Assembly (NCBI RefSeq): GCF_950023065.1
Contig: NC_088677.1
Location: 16,076,001 to 16,140,000 of the forward strand
DNA length: 64,000 bases
Origin: Planococcus citri
Lineage: Eukaryota > Arthropoda > Insecta > Hemiptera > Pseudococcidae
Direction of reading: 5' to 3'
Shown here: in pieces, positions 1 to 11,354 of the stretch
How the letters are laid out: the number at the start of each line of letters is the position of its first letter
Numbering within the stretch: position 1 is the stretch's first letter
Position numbers and translations under genes: made by a program
The notes under the pieces: generated by a model
The model's input: only the letters and a program-made list of their open reading frames with translations
Database searches by the model: none
Told to the model about the DNA's origin: nothing

Positions 1-3000
1 GGTTATGTGCCGAAAGGCGATTTCAAGAGATGGCTTAATAGACGTGTATCGATAATGTGTTTTCAAGTATTAAGTAGCGCTTTATCGTCCGTAATTACCT
101 ACCACAACGTTCGGAATCGTCCTAGAAGTGGTATCTGTGTAGCCAATCACACGTCACCGATTGATTGTCTTGTTTTAGCCTGTGATAATTGTTATTCTTT
201 GGTATGCACTTTTATAATTTACCTATTTTTATCTTTTTTTTTTTTTTTTTTTTACTAGGTATTGAAACCTTACTTAATCCTTTTAAGTATTGTCTATTCT
301 GTAATGATAGGATATGCGAATCGAAGACACGTTGCACTAGTCGTGTTCTGCATTAATGCATGTTTTGGCTTAATTTTTACTTAACCTTGGTTTAATATTT
401 TGATTAACTTTTTGATTCGTTCGATTAATTTACTTACTTACTAACTTCTCTTCTTCCTTTCACTATTCTTTAATAAACTGTTTTTAAGATACGGGAAAAT
501 GAGATGACAAATTTCAAGTTTGAAAAAAAGAAAGAAAAGTGACGAAAGTCGACTGTGTTATGGTATTGACCTTATCCTCATCAAGGGCAAGGTGATACAA
601 CGAGTATGGCTTCACTATTGTATTTTTCAATCCTCCCACACAGAGAAAATTGTCATCTTGTTTTCTTCGTACATATAAATTTGACAACTGCGCTAAAATA
701 TTGTACTGATTTTTATTTTTACCACAATTTTGCAGACTGGACAAAGACACGGAGGTTTTCTCGGTATTTTACAACGAGCTTTGGCCAGAGCATCGCCTCA
801 CATCTGGTTCGAACGAGATGAAGCTAAAGATAGAGAAGCAGTAGCCGAAAGGTAACGAATAAAGTCAAAAATACATACGTAATTAGAGTTTTAGATTTTA
901 TTTCACTATTTTAATTATTGTAATGCAGTTTATGAATTTTTCACGTATTTAGTTATTTTTCATCGTCGTTATGTTTCTTTTATCAGGTTAAGACTACACG
1001 TATCAGATCCGAATAATCCGCCTATATTGATATTCCCCGAAGGCACCTGTATGAATAATACGTCTGTGATGCAATTCAAAAAAGGCAGTTTTGAAGTAGG
1101 AAGCGTGATTTATCCTGTAGCGATCAAAGTGAGTACAATTGAATTTTATATTAATGAAATAATGTTTTTTTGGCAATTGGTCCTGGGTTGGTGAAAAGTT
1201 CATTTTTTCTTGGTCAAAATTATCAAAGTTATTTTTTTCATGTCAAAAAGGTGTCTTTGTGTAAAAAAAATTTGTTCAAGTTGCATTTTGTCTGTCAAAA
1301 TTGTAAAAAAGTCCAATTTAGCCAACATTGCCGAAAAATGATATTCTTGGCCAAAATTGCCAAAAAGTATCGTTTTTACCAAAATTGCCAAAGTTCTGTT
1401 TTTTCAATTTTTTTTTTTTCATGTCAGAAAGTCTCATTTTTAAAAGAATTGTCGAAGTTGAATTTTGTCTAGCTGTTAAAATTGTTAAAAACCTCATTTT
1501 TGCAAAGACTGCCAAAGAGATTCGATTTTTTGTCAAAATTGTCTAAAAGTCTCTAATGCATTTTGTCTGTGAAATTGTAAAGTCCAATTTTTTGGCCAAA
1601 AATTGCCAAAGTTCTATTTTTTTTTTAAAATTTTGTCAAAAAGTCTCATTTTTACCAAAATTACCAAAAAATTCATTTATTTGTCAAAATAGTCTCATTT
1701 TTACAAAAATGGACTAAAAGTCTATTTTTTGTCAGTATTGCTAAACAGTATCTAAAAAGTGTCATTTTGATCAAAATTATACCAAAAAGTTCCTTTTTTT
1801 GTTGAGATTGTCAAAAAGTTTCATTTTTACCCAAATTACCAAAGTTCCATTTTTTTGGCAAAAAATCTTATTTTTATCAAAATTGCCAACGTTTTTTTTT
1901 CATGTCAAAAAGTCTCATTTTGACCAAAATTACCCAAAAGTTACTTTTTTTTGTCAAAATTGTCAAAAAGTGTTGTTTTTACCAAAAATGCCAAAGTTCT
2001 ATTTTTTTGTCAAAATTGTCAAAAAGTCTCTTTGTGTAAAAAAATTGGTTAAAGTTGCATTTTGTATATCAATTGTGAAAAAGTCTCATTTTTGCCAACA
2101 TCGCCAAAAAAAAATGCTATTCTTGGCCAAGATTGCCAAAAAGTATCGGTTTCACCAAAATTGCCAAACTTTTTTTTTTTTTTCTATGTCAAAAAGTTTC
2201 ATTTTCAAGAGAATTGTCAAAATTGCATTTTGTTTGTAAAAATTGTAAGAAAGCCTAATTTTTGCCAACATTGCCGAAAATGGCACTTTTGGCAAAAATT
2301 GTCGAATAGTTCCAATTTTTAGTCAAATGTCAAAAAGTCTCATTATCACAAAAATTGACTAAAAGTTTTGTTCTTTGTCAACATAGCTAAAAAGTATAAT
2401 TTAGATAAAAATTGTACCAAAAAGTTCCATTTTTTGTTAAGATTGTCAAAAAGTCTCGTTTTTACCAAAATTCCATTTTTTTTGCCAAAAAATCTCATTT
2501 TTATCAAAATTGCCGAAGTTTTATTTCTTTTGGCAAAACGATTATTTTTAACCAAAATTGATAAAAAGTTCCAATTTCAAAGTTCTATGTACTTTTTTTT
2601 CTATTTTGTGTCAAAAATTCTTCATTTTTACCAAATTACGTAGAAGTTTAATTACTTGTCAAACTGTCAAAAGGTCTCGTTTTTATAAAAATTTCCAAAT
2701 TCTATTTAAAAAAAAAAAAAAAAAAAAACATTTTTATAAAAATTGACTAAAAATCTTGTTCTTTGTCAACATTTCCAAAAAGTGTAATTTTGACCTAAAT
2801 TACCAAAAAGTTCCTTTTTTTGTGAAAATTTTCAAGAAGTCTCCCGTTTACCAAAATTGCCAAAGTTCCATTCATTTTGTCAAAAAGCCCCATTTTTTTA
2901 CCAAAATTACCATAAAAATTCATCTCTTTTGCAAAATTATCAAAAAGTCTCATTTTTAATCAAAACTGCCAAAAAGTTCTATTTTTTGTCAACATTACCA

Positions 3001-5340
3001 AAAAGTCCGATTTTTACCAAAATTACTATAAAGTCACTTTTTTGCCAAAATTGCCATTTTTACCAAAATTACCAAAATAAAGGGGTTATTGTTTTGTAAA
3101 AATTTTCCATCTCATTTTTGCCAAAATTTTGAAAAGTTCCATTTTTTTGTGAAAGTTGTCAAAAAGTCTCTCATTTTTGCCAAAATTTCCCACAAGTCCT
3201 GTTTCTTGCCAAAATTGCCAAAAGGTCTCATGTTTACCAAAATTGCAACGTTTCACGTTTTTTTCGGTCAAAATGTCTCCGTTTTAGCAAAATTGCCAAA
3301 GTTTTATTTATTTTCTTTTGGCAAAAAGCCTCTTTTTAACCAAAATTGACAAAAAGTTCCCATTTTTTGTCAAAATTGTGAAAAAGTCTCATTTTTACCA
3401 AAATTTTATGAATAAAACATTTTTACAAAAATTGACTAAAAATCTTGTTTTTTGTCAACATTTCCAAAAAGTATAATTTTGACTATCAAAAAATTCCTTT
3501 TTTTTGTTGAAATTTTCAAGAAGTCTCCTGTTTACCAAAATTTCCAAAGTTCCATTTATTTTGTCAAAAAGTTTCATTTTTTACCAAAATTACCAAAAAG
3601 TTCCATCGTTTTTGTCAAAAATTACCAAAAAGTCTTCTTTTTACTCAAAATTGCCAAAAAATGCTAATTCTTGTCAACATTACCAAAAAGTCTCATTTTT
3701 ACCAAAATTACTATAAAGTCTGTTTTTTGCCAAAATTGCCATTTTTACCGAAATTACCAAAATAAAGTTTCATTGTTTTGTAAAAATTTTCAGTTTCATT
3801 GTTGCCAACATTTTGAAAAGTTTCGTTTTTTTGTAAAATGTGTTAAAAAGTCACTCAATTTTGCCAAAATTGCCCACAAGTCCTGTTTCTTGCCAAAATA
3901 GCCAGGTGGTCTAATTTTTACCAAAATTGCAAAGTTTCATTTTTTTTTTTTGTCAAAAAGTCTTACCCTACTCGTATTTTTTTCCAAAATTACCAAGAAG
4001 TTTCATATTTTTTGTCAATAAAATTACCAAAAAGTCTTATTATTTTCACTCAAAATTGCCAAAAAGTCCTGTTTTTTGTCAACATTGTCTCATTTTTACC
4101 GAAATTACCGCGAAGAAAGTTTTATTGTTTTGTAAAAATTGTCAGTTTTATTATTGCCAAAATTTTGAAAAAGTTGTCAGAAAGTCTCTCATTTTTGCCA
4201 CAATGGCAAAAAAAGTCTCATTTTTCACCAAAATTACCAAAAAAAAGGTTGCATTTTTTGTCAATTGTTGTAAAGTTTTTCATTTTTGCCAAAATTACCT
4301 ACCAAAAAGTTCTATTTTTTGCCAAAATTGCCAAAATGCCGAAAGGTTCCATTTTTGTCAACATTGCAATAAAAAGGCTTGTTTAGAAGTTTGTGTGATA
4401 AAAGTATAAAAGTCCTGCTTTCCATAGAAATTGTCGAAAAGGATCATTTTTTTTTCAAAAATTTCCGAGGTCCCATTTTTGTGTCATAAAGGTCGAAAAT
4501 AACTCATGTTTTCTGTCATGCCATAAAATGCTTCTGTTTTAGGTCTAAACTGCCATCAAATGATCTGTTTTTTGGCTTTGAAAAAATAATATGTAAAAAA
4601 AGGGGAGGGGTCCCATTTTTTACTAAAATTGTAAAAAGCCCCACTTTTTTCAAAATTGTCAAAAATATTCTTTTTTTTGTAAATTTTCAAAATAAAAGTT
4701 CTGTTTATGGTCAAGATTGTCATGAATTTTGTTTTGCCTGAAGTGTCATAAGAAGTCCTATTTTCTGTCTGTATCATAAAAGTACTGTTTTTTTTTCAAA
4801 AATTCCCAATTTTGTTTTTTTTCATTCGCTTGTTTTCATTTTTTTTTCTGGTTCTGTTTGAAAATGGAAACATTTTGACTGCCAAAAATGCTGGCTTGAA
4901 CAAATTTAAAACCTCCTTTCCACTACATTGAACCCCCTCCCCTGGATTTCCTGTGCCTTCACTTTCTGAAATTTTGATTTCACTCGTGTATACATATTCA
5001 TAATAAGCAAACTGATCAATTTGTTTGTTTTTCGTTTTTACAGTACGATCCGCGATTCGGCGACGCTTTCTGGAACAGCAGCAAATACTCGATGATGCAG
5101 TACTTGTACTTGATGATGACCAGTTGGGCGATCGTCTGCGACGTTTGGTATCTACCTCCGATGACCATGGAACCGGACGAGAACGCCGTGCAATTCGCCA
5201 ATCGCGTCAAAAGAGCCATCGCCGAACGAGGCGGCTTAGTTGATCTCATGTGGGATGGCCAATTAAAACGTATGAAACCTAAAAAAGAATGGAAAGAAAG
5301 ACATCAAGAAGAATTCAGCAAACGATTAAAAATCGAATAG
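1..5340 (+). CDS. GPAT4: Glycerol-3-phosphate acyltransferase 3/4-type (GPAT4/AGPAT6-like), 3' exons
   Basis: Enzyme of glycerolipid synthesis, acylating glycerol-3-phosphate at the sn-1 position in the ER membrane (family knowledge). Four exons can be read: 1-201 (open at the window edge), 736-851, 987-1128 and 5044-5340, all with GT-AG borders and matching phases. The first exon holds the acyltransferase HxxxxD motif as NHTSPID; the third has FPEGTCMNNTSV, the conserved glycerol-phosphate binding block; the last has YDPRFGDAFWNSSKY, WAIVC, WYLPPMT and GGLVDLMWDG, all typical of GPAT3/4. The stop is at 5338-5340. The N-terminal membrane part lies left of the window. The third intron is about 3.9 kb and satellite-filled; the others are short. 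The assignment between GPAT3 and GPAT4 is not resolved, since insects usually carry one such gene. Confidence 0.93.
1195..4900. repeat. Intronic short-period satellite (TTGCCAAAA / GTCTCATTTTT type)
   Basis: About 3.7 kb inside the last GPAT intron is a continuous, diverged tandem array. The theme is an alternation of 'CAAAATTGCCAAAA' or 'CAAAATTGTCAAAA' with 'AGTCTCATTTTTACC' or 'AGTTCCATTTTTTG', repeating roughly every 25-30 bases with frequent indels and T homopolymers. Because stops are rare in this composition, many spurious open frames occur on both strands; they encode only permutations of the repeat and are not genes. The remainder of the intron, about 1129-1195 and 4900-5043, is ordinary. 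Confidence 0.9.
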
Positions 5341-6690
5341 TAATACACGGTGTTAAACATATCGTATTTTTTAAAATCTTCCTTTTACCTTGTGTACCTC
5401 TCCCCCTCCTCGTACCATTTTTTCTCCTAGCTTCGCCCAGTTTCTCGTGTAACAATAATACCTACCTATTTTTTATAACTCTGATGTCATTTTAATTTGA
5501 AAAATTGTCAATATCGTTTAAATCAGACGCAAACGCCATGCCAGCCAGCGCATCAGATAAACGAATTTACCTACACGAACGTCACCACGATTTATAAGAT
5601 GTAATTTACCTATTGTTGTTTTTGTTTCTTTCTTTTTTAAAATGTGTATTTTTGGTTTTAAGATGATATGTACCTATTCTTTCTTCTTTCTCTCTTTGTT
5701 TCTCTGTCTGTATTATCTTCGTCTGTGTCTTTATTATTTCATGGAGAACTCGCTAAACGATCCGTACAGAGTGTTGTAGTTTTTAATATGATTATTATTA
5801 AGTTTATGGTTTATTGGCTGGTTTTCTGAATAGCGTTGCAGGAAGGAGAGGCCAAAAAACTGATGAATCTGTGATTCGTGTAACTTATAAATTATTCTCT
5901 TTTTTTTTTTGTACATAATATTGTTTTTATAAACTATTTTGTTCGGATTGTAAAATACTGGGGAATGAACGAGTTCTTCATGAAAATACCATACTCAAGC
6001 TTTTCTTTTCTCGATTATATGATCAAAGTTATTAGAACTTGAAAGTCATCACCGTTTTATTTTTCTAGAAAAATATTGTATTTCGTAGAGACGTGTTTTT
6101 TTTTTTTTCAAAAAAAGAGTATTTTGTGTAAATATGTATTGTAGTATCATTTGTAAAAATAATTTGCAAACATACCTCGATAATATGTATTATGTATGTA
6201 TGTATATGATTGGAAGGTAGTTCGTTACCAAAAGTATGTTTGTTCAAGTTCCTGAGCGTGTATCTGTTTTGAAACACCTTTCTTTCTCTTTTCTTTTTTT
6301 TTTTTATCTAGTATTATCTACTTTAAGAATTTTTAAACGAAGAAAAAAAAATTGTAAAATTCAATTTCAAAGCGCAAAAGATAATATTTAATCAAAAATT
6401 ATTTATTTCGATGTAATTTTTGAACTTTTTTTTAAACGTGTAATATGTATTTATAGCTGATTACCTTCAATTCTTCTCTTTTTTTTATTGTATTTATTTA
6501 TTTTGTTTTTGTAAATACCTACTTGGATGATTTTAACGTGTTAATGGCTTGAAATGTGCGACTGTTCAAAGACCACTGCTATTTAAACGTATTTATTAAT
6601 GTTTTTTTTTGCGATAGAACGTCGAATTTCTTATGGTTTATCCGTTTACTGGATGTATTTTTAAAATAAATCACTATTTTGCTGATATTC
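5341..6690 (+). other. GPAT 3' UTR-like AT-rich stretch
   Basis: No coding sequence is seen downstream of the GPAT stop. The stretch is T-rich with several homopolymer runs. An AATAAA at 6665-6670 is the clearest candidate polyadenylation signal, which would give a 3' UTR of about 1.3 kb. This assignment is inference from position only. Confidence 0.4.
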
Positions 6691-6739
6691 TTCCTAATTT
6701 GTATTTTAAATCGCCCCTGAATTGGTTGAATTTCAAATT

Positions 6740-7265
6740 CGAATTTTTAATGGGCACGCAGCGCCATCTATCGGCATAAAACGGAACTTTCGTTCTGTTT
6801 TTTAAAAAATCAAGGTTCAAAATGTGGCGAAATTGGCGCTATCTATAGGATTATTAAGGAATTACTTCGCAAAGAACGCTCTGTAACCCTCGAATTTGAT
6901 GTAGTTCCATAATATTCCGATAGATAGCGCCACACGCTTATCTAGCTCTCGAAATGAGATTTTTTGAAACCAATCTAACTGACATACAGCGCCATCTATC
7001 GGAATATAACGAAACTTTTGTACTGTTTTTAACACCCAGGTTGTAAAAATCATGAAATGAGAGCTAGATATGCGCGTGGCGCTATCTATGGGAATATTAC
7101 AGAACTACTTCTCAAAGAACACTCAAAAACCTATTTTCTATTGCTCGAATTCGACGTAGTTCCGTAATATTCCGATAGATAGCGCCACGCGCATATCTAG
7201 CTCTCATTTCCTCACTTTTTAAACCTCAATTTTTGGTTTCATTTTCTTCCGATAGATGGCGCTGT
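6740..7265. repeat. Cluster of short inverted repeats around GATAGATRGCGC
   Basis: The words GCGCCATCTATCGG and GATAGATAGCGCCAC recur in both orientations. The block near 7060-7105 (starting AGAGCTAGATATGCGCG) is the reverse complement of 7164-7208, an arm of about 45 bases with few mismatches. Further diverged arms lie at 6747-6790, 6918-6960 and 6985-7015. This looks like nested or tandem copies of a small foldback element. No target duplication was found. Confidence 0.65.
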
Positions 7266-7559
7266 GTGTCCGTTCAATAGCAAAAATTTAATGTCTCCAT
7301 ACAGCACAATGCTCCAATCTTCCGATCGGCCGTGTTATTTGAGTTGCCTATCGATCATTTTTGCAGGGGCATTCAATATGAACGAAGAATTGCAGTATTT
7401 TGACTTCGATCAGTTATTTAAATTGCCTATCGAGTATTACGAAGGCGTTCTCGACTTTTTAAATATAAATCTTGCATTTTGTTTGATATTTGCAGCCACA
7501 TTCGAATTTCGGCATTCGGAAACAAATGCTAAAAAATCGTCCATTTTAATTTGTAGACA

Positions 7560-8580
7560 TTTTGAAGAATTGTGCTTCGTGGGGGGGGGGTGAAATTTCT
7601 AAATTAACGCAATGTTATCATAAATGAGGTGTCGAAATGTATGTTTTTGAACCTCCCGAACTCGAATTTGACATCATTTCGGCGCGCAAGTCCATTGGAC
7701 TCGTGGAGAGGAGGGTGCAAAATTTCAAAATGAGCTTACTCATCGTGTGAGGTATCAAAATAAATGTTTTCGACCCCGCTGATTACAATTTTGGTAATAT
7801 TTCAGTCCAAAACTCAAAAGGGGGCTCAACTGGGTAGGTTCAAAACTCAAAAATGGGCCTACGTATCATGTTGCACATCAAAATATACGTTTTTAAGGCT
7901 CCTGAACTCGAATTTGACATTATTTCGGCGCTCGAGCTTTGTAGAAGAGGAGAGGGGATGTAAAATTTCAAAATGAGCTACTCATCGTGCGAGGTATCAA
8001 AATATACATTTTCAAACCCACTGAATACAATTTTGGTAATATTTCAGCACAAAATCCGTATTATCCGGACAAGTATAGGTACATGAATTACATATGAGTA
8101 CATACTCAAAAATTTTTGTCATCTTTGTTTTTGGTTTGTTTTTCTCTATTTTGTGAAGAAATAAAATTCATCTTTTGCATATTTTCATTAAAAATTACAA
8201 AAATACACCATTATCATCAAAAAAACAGTCATTTATGGCCAAAAATTCAACCAAAAACATATTAATCCGTATTATCCGGATTTTTGCTTATCCGAACATC
8301 CAAATTCCCCAGTTAGTCCGGATAAGCGGAAGTCTACTGTACAGAGAGGGGGAGGTTCAGAACTCAAAAAAGGGCCCGAATTTTACCTGGCACATCAAAA
8401 TGAATGTTTTAGAAACTCCAGAGTACGAATTTGACATTATTTCGGTGTAAACCCTAAAATGGGCATCTGAGGGGGAGGTTCAAAAATCAAAAATGGCCCT
8501 AAATATCACATAGCACATCAAAATATAATGGTTTGGAGGTGCTTGAGTTTGAATTTTATATCAATTTGGCAAAATTCGAC
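7560..8580. repeat. Diverged direct repeats, no gene
   Basis: Phrases such as 'CTCGAATTTGACATTATTTC' and 'AAATTTCAAAATGAGC', followed by ACTCATCGTG, recur near 7670-7750, 7905-7990 and 8420-8450. They outline roughly 230-base units interrupted by unrelated sequence (8050-8330). Open frames here are short and carry no recognisable domain. Confidence 0.5.
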
Positions 8581-8584
8581 CAAA

Positions 8585-8905
8585 GCGCCAACACTGCGGG
8601 ATAGGCTGAACTTAATCCTCAAGGCAAGGTATATAGCTGACCCCGCAGACAGGTCATATTATAACTTCGTAGGAGGGTAAAATTTACAACACGTCGACGA
8701 CGTTAGCGTAGGAAATTAGGAATAAAAGTTACACTGGTACGAAGTGACAACAGACCGCCTGAAAGGCGCCAACCTACATCCTCTTTGATAAGCCGATCCT
8801 GTAGAAACCCAGGTCGGCACTTGTACTGCCGGGAAGCAGTAAGCAAGTAGACGGCGCACGGATTTCTACCCTAACCTCGCCTAGGACGGCTACAATACAA
8901 CAATA
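8585..8905. other. GC-richer block, probable degraded transposable element
   Basis: This 320-base block stands out from its AT-rich surroundings by composition (for example GGTCGGCACTTGTACTGCCG near 8811). It reads like the end of an old retroelement or a SINE, but I cannot name a family and see no open frame, TIR or target duplication. Confidence 0.3.
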
Positions 8906-9059
8906 ATTTTCCATGTGAAAAAAAATCAGCGCTTAAAAATATTCAACTTCCATAGCTAGATATGTGTAGCTTTGCCAGCTAATATGTATACATTGATACA
9001 ACAATAAAATTATACATTGGTGGTATGTGTAAAGAGTAAAATGAGTCCCGGAGTCCGTA

Positions 9060-9425
9060 GCTTGCATTCAGCGACCTCGAAAACATAATATCCGATGTAT
9101 CACTCGACATTTCACGATTTTTCAAAATTTTGACCCCCCCCCTTTTGGGGCACAGAAAGACATTGAGGGGTTGAGCCCAAAAATATGTTCATATTCGTAC
9201 TCAGCGACTTCAAAAACATACGATTCGATATATTACTTGACATTTCACAATTTTTCAAAATTTTGACCCCCCCCCTCTTTTGGGGCACAGAAAGACATTG
9301 AGAGGTTGAACCCAAAAAATTGGTTCACATTCGTACTCAGCGACTTCGAAAACATACCATTCGATATATTACTCGACTTTTCACAATTTTTCACAATTTT
9401 GGCCCCCTTAATTGTACCATTATAA
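9060..9425. repeat. Tandem repeat, about 125-bp period, about 2.9 copies
   Basis: The sequence with 'TCGTACTCAGCGACTTC', 'CATTTCACAATTTTTCAAAA', a C-run and 'GGGGCACAGAAAGACATTGA' repeats with period about 125-128 bases, beginning near 9060, 9187 and 9312. Length variation of the C homopolymer is the main difference between units. Confidence 0.8.
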
Positions 9426-9429
9426 AAAA

Positions 9430-11354
9430 AAAACAAAAAATGTATAGAAAAAATTCATTCGTGATCACCAAAATTATGAAAATATATCATTAGAATTCAA
9501 TTTGTAAAGACATATTTTTGGCACTCTGTGCCAAAAGCTCACATGATTCAACTTATACCCTAGGAAGACGTTGAATCTAGACCTAGTACTACGCACATAG
9601 ACAGATAGGTACTGGCGATCTACCGCCTCGTTACCTACTCTTTGGAATATAATGATATATTTATGCACACAGGTAGATTGAAATAAATATAGAAAACTCA
9701 GGCGACTATTTGTGATATTAGCTTTATTATTAATATTAATTAAGCATTTGACATGCACAGAGTAGTCTTATTATTTATTGATTATTATGTAATGGAATTA
9801 CATTTATAAATAGGATTAGAATACATGGTATTTGTAATATGTGTAAAATACACCACCCAGGGAGGAAATAGGGCATATGTACCGGATAGGGCAGGTCCAT
9901 TACATACGACTCGGATAGAGATTTTATAAAGATGACTGTACAGCTCATCTGAGTAACCACAGTTTCCAATTCTCCTTACGTACCTAATAGAATATTTCCA
10001 AGAAATATTATAATACTAATAGGTTGAAAGTGTAAGCTCCATACTTCGATTACACTGATAGGGATCCACACTTCGACCTATCTCGAATAGAATGAAACCA
10101 AGCTTACACTTGGTGAGTCCATGGTTGACTGACTATCTGATCCAATAACAAACAACTCGCAACTGACAAGAACTAAAACGCCAGATAGCGTGGTTACGTA
10201 AGAGAGCTGTACTAAAATCGAAAAGGAATAAAAAGAGAACAATTTTCTATCACCTAAGCGACAGAAAATGGCGCAATTCCTCCCTAGTCCCTTTACAAAT
10301 TCTTGAAAACGCATTTGAATTCAACACGAAAATATTCGTTCATCGTAAAAAGTCAATTTCAAACTCATCACGAAAAAAGTTCATTCGATATCTTGTACTT
10401 CGCCCAAATGATCAAAACAAATTTTTGTCGAAATATTTCAATTTCTTGCAAAATTTCAACACATTTAGATAGGTCACATGACACCTTCAAAAACCGCAAA
10501 AATCATGCCCAATCTTAGGCTCAAAATTCTTCAAAAAGTGTTCTCGTCACACAGATCACATGACACTTTTTCAAAAATGCCATAACCATATCTTAATTTT
10601 ATTTTAGATTCACTCCAATTTAAAAATAAAAATTTCAACCCATTGACATTAAACAAAAATTAATAGCGAAAAACAAAATGGATTCTACATTCAAAATTGA
10701 TCAAATTTTGTTCTTTTCAATTTTTTCCATAAGTCAAAATTGAAGGATCTACGTGACATTTAAAGTAGAAGAAATTTCAAAAAAATTGAGCAACCCTTGA
10801 AATTTCTCATACTTTGAATGCCGCGTAGCTCCTCAAATATTGATCTGGGCCAAAAATTGAAGAGAATAAAATTTGATCAATTTTGAATATAGAATCCATT
10901 TTCGCTATTGATTTTTTCTTCGAGTCTTTTTTTATTCTAAATGTGGTCATAGCCCCTTCAATTTTCAAGTTGGGCAAAAATTTGTAAGGTCAAAATTTGC
11001 TCAGTTTTCAAAGTACTACCAGTTCCCACCTGTCCCACCATCAAAATTTTCATTTCATTTGTTTATATTATTAAAATGTAATTTTTCCCCTTCAATTTTC
11101 AAGTTAGGCAACCTGTTCATCTAACGTTTTTTTTTTAGTCGTACCCGGTTATATCCAAATCTGAAGTTTGTACCGCCACTCCTCGGACACCCTGTAGAGG
11201 ATCAAGAGGATACGAAAAATATCAAAACAAAAATCTATGGGTATATTACAGAGAAAAAGTAACAACATAGCGAAATTAAAAGCACGTTGAAATTGACGTA
11301 TTACTAGAGAAACTCCTTCGACGTAGAAGAACCACAGGATATGTAACATCAATT
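9430..11354. other. No gene recognised
   Basis: AT-rich sequence in which I see no supported coding region. An inverted repeat at about 10665-10912 is listed separately. The open frames near 9474-9969 and 10078-10314 are short, lack conserved blocks and are not called. Confidence 0.4.
10665..10912. repeat. Inverted repeat (foldback), arms about 60 bp
   Basis: The left arm (10665-10735, with GGATTCTACATTCAAAATTG) is matched in reverse complement by the right arm at about 10852-10912 (CAATTTTGAATATAGAATCC), with a spacer near 110 bases. It resembles a small non-autonomous foldback element. Confidence 0.6.

Noticed and set aside
1170..4409. Many open frames of 60-160 codons rich in Phe, Lys, Asn and Cys inside the GPAT intron
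   Set aside because: They are translations of the short-period satellite in several frames and on both strands; no domain and no codon bias.
7264..7593. 109-codon open frame
   Set aside because: It starts inside a repeat, ends in a G-run and has no recognisable family or splice context.
8585..8905. Possible structured RNA or tRNA-derived element
   Set aside because: No A/B box, cloverleaf or anticodon stem could be recognised; only base composition stands out.
9112..9436. Two similar open frames with FLGSTPQCLSVPQK
   Set aside because: They are products of the 125-bp tandem repeat.
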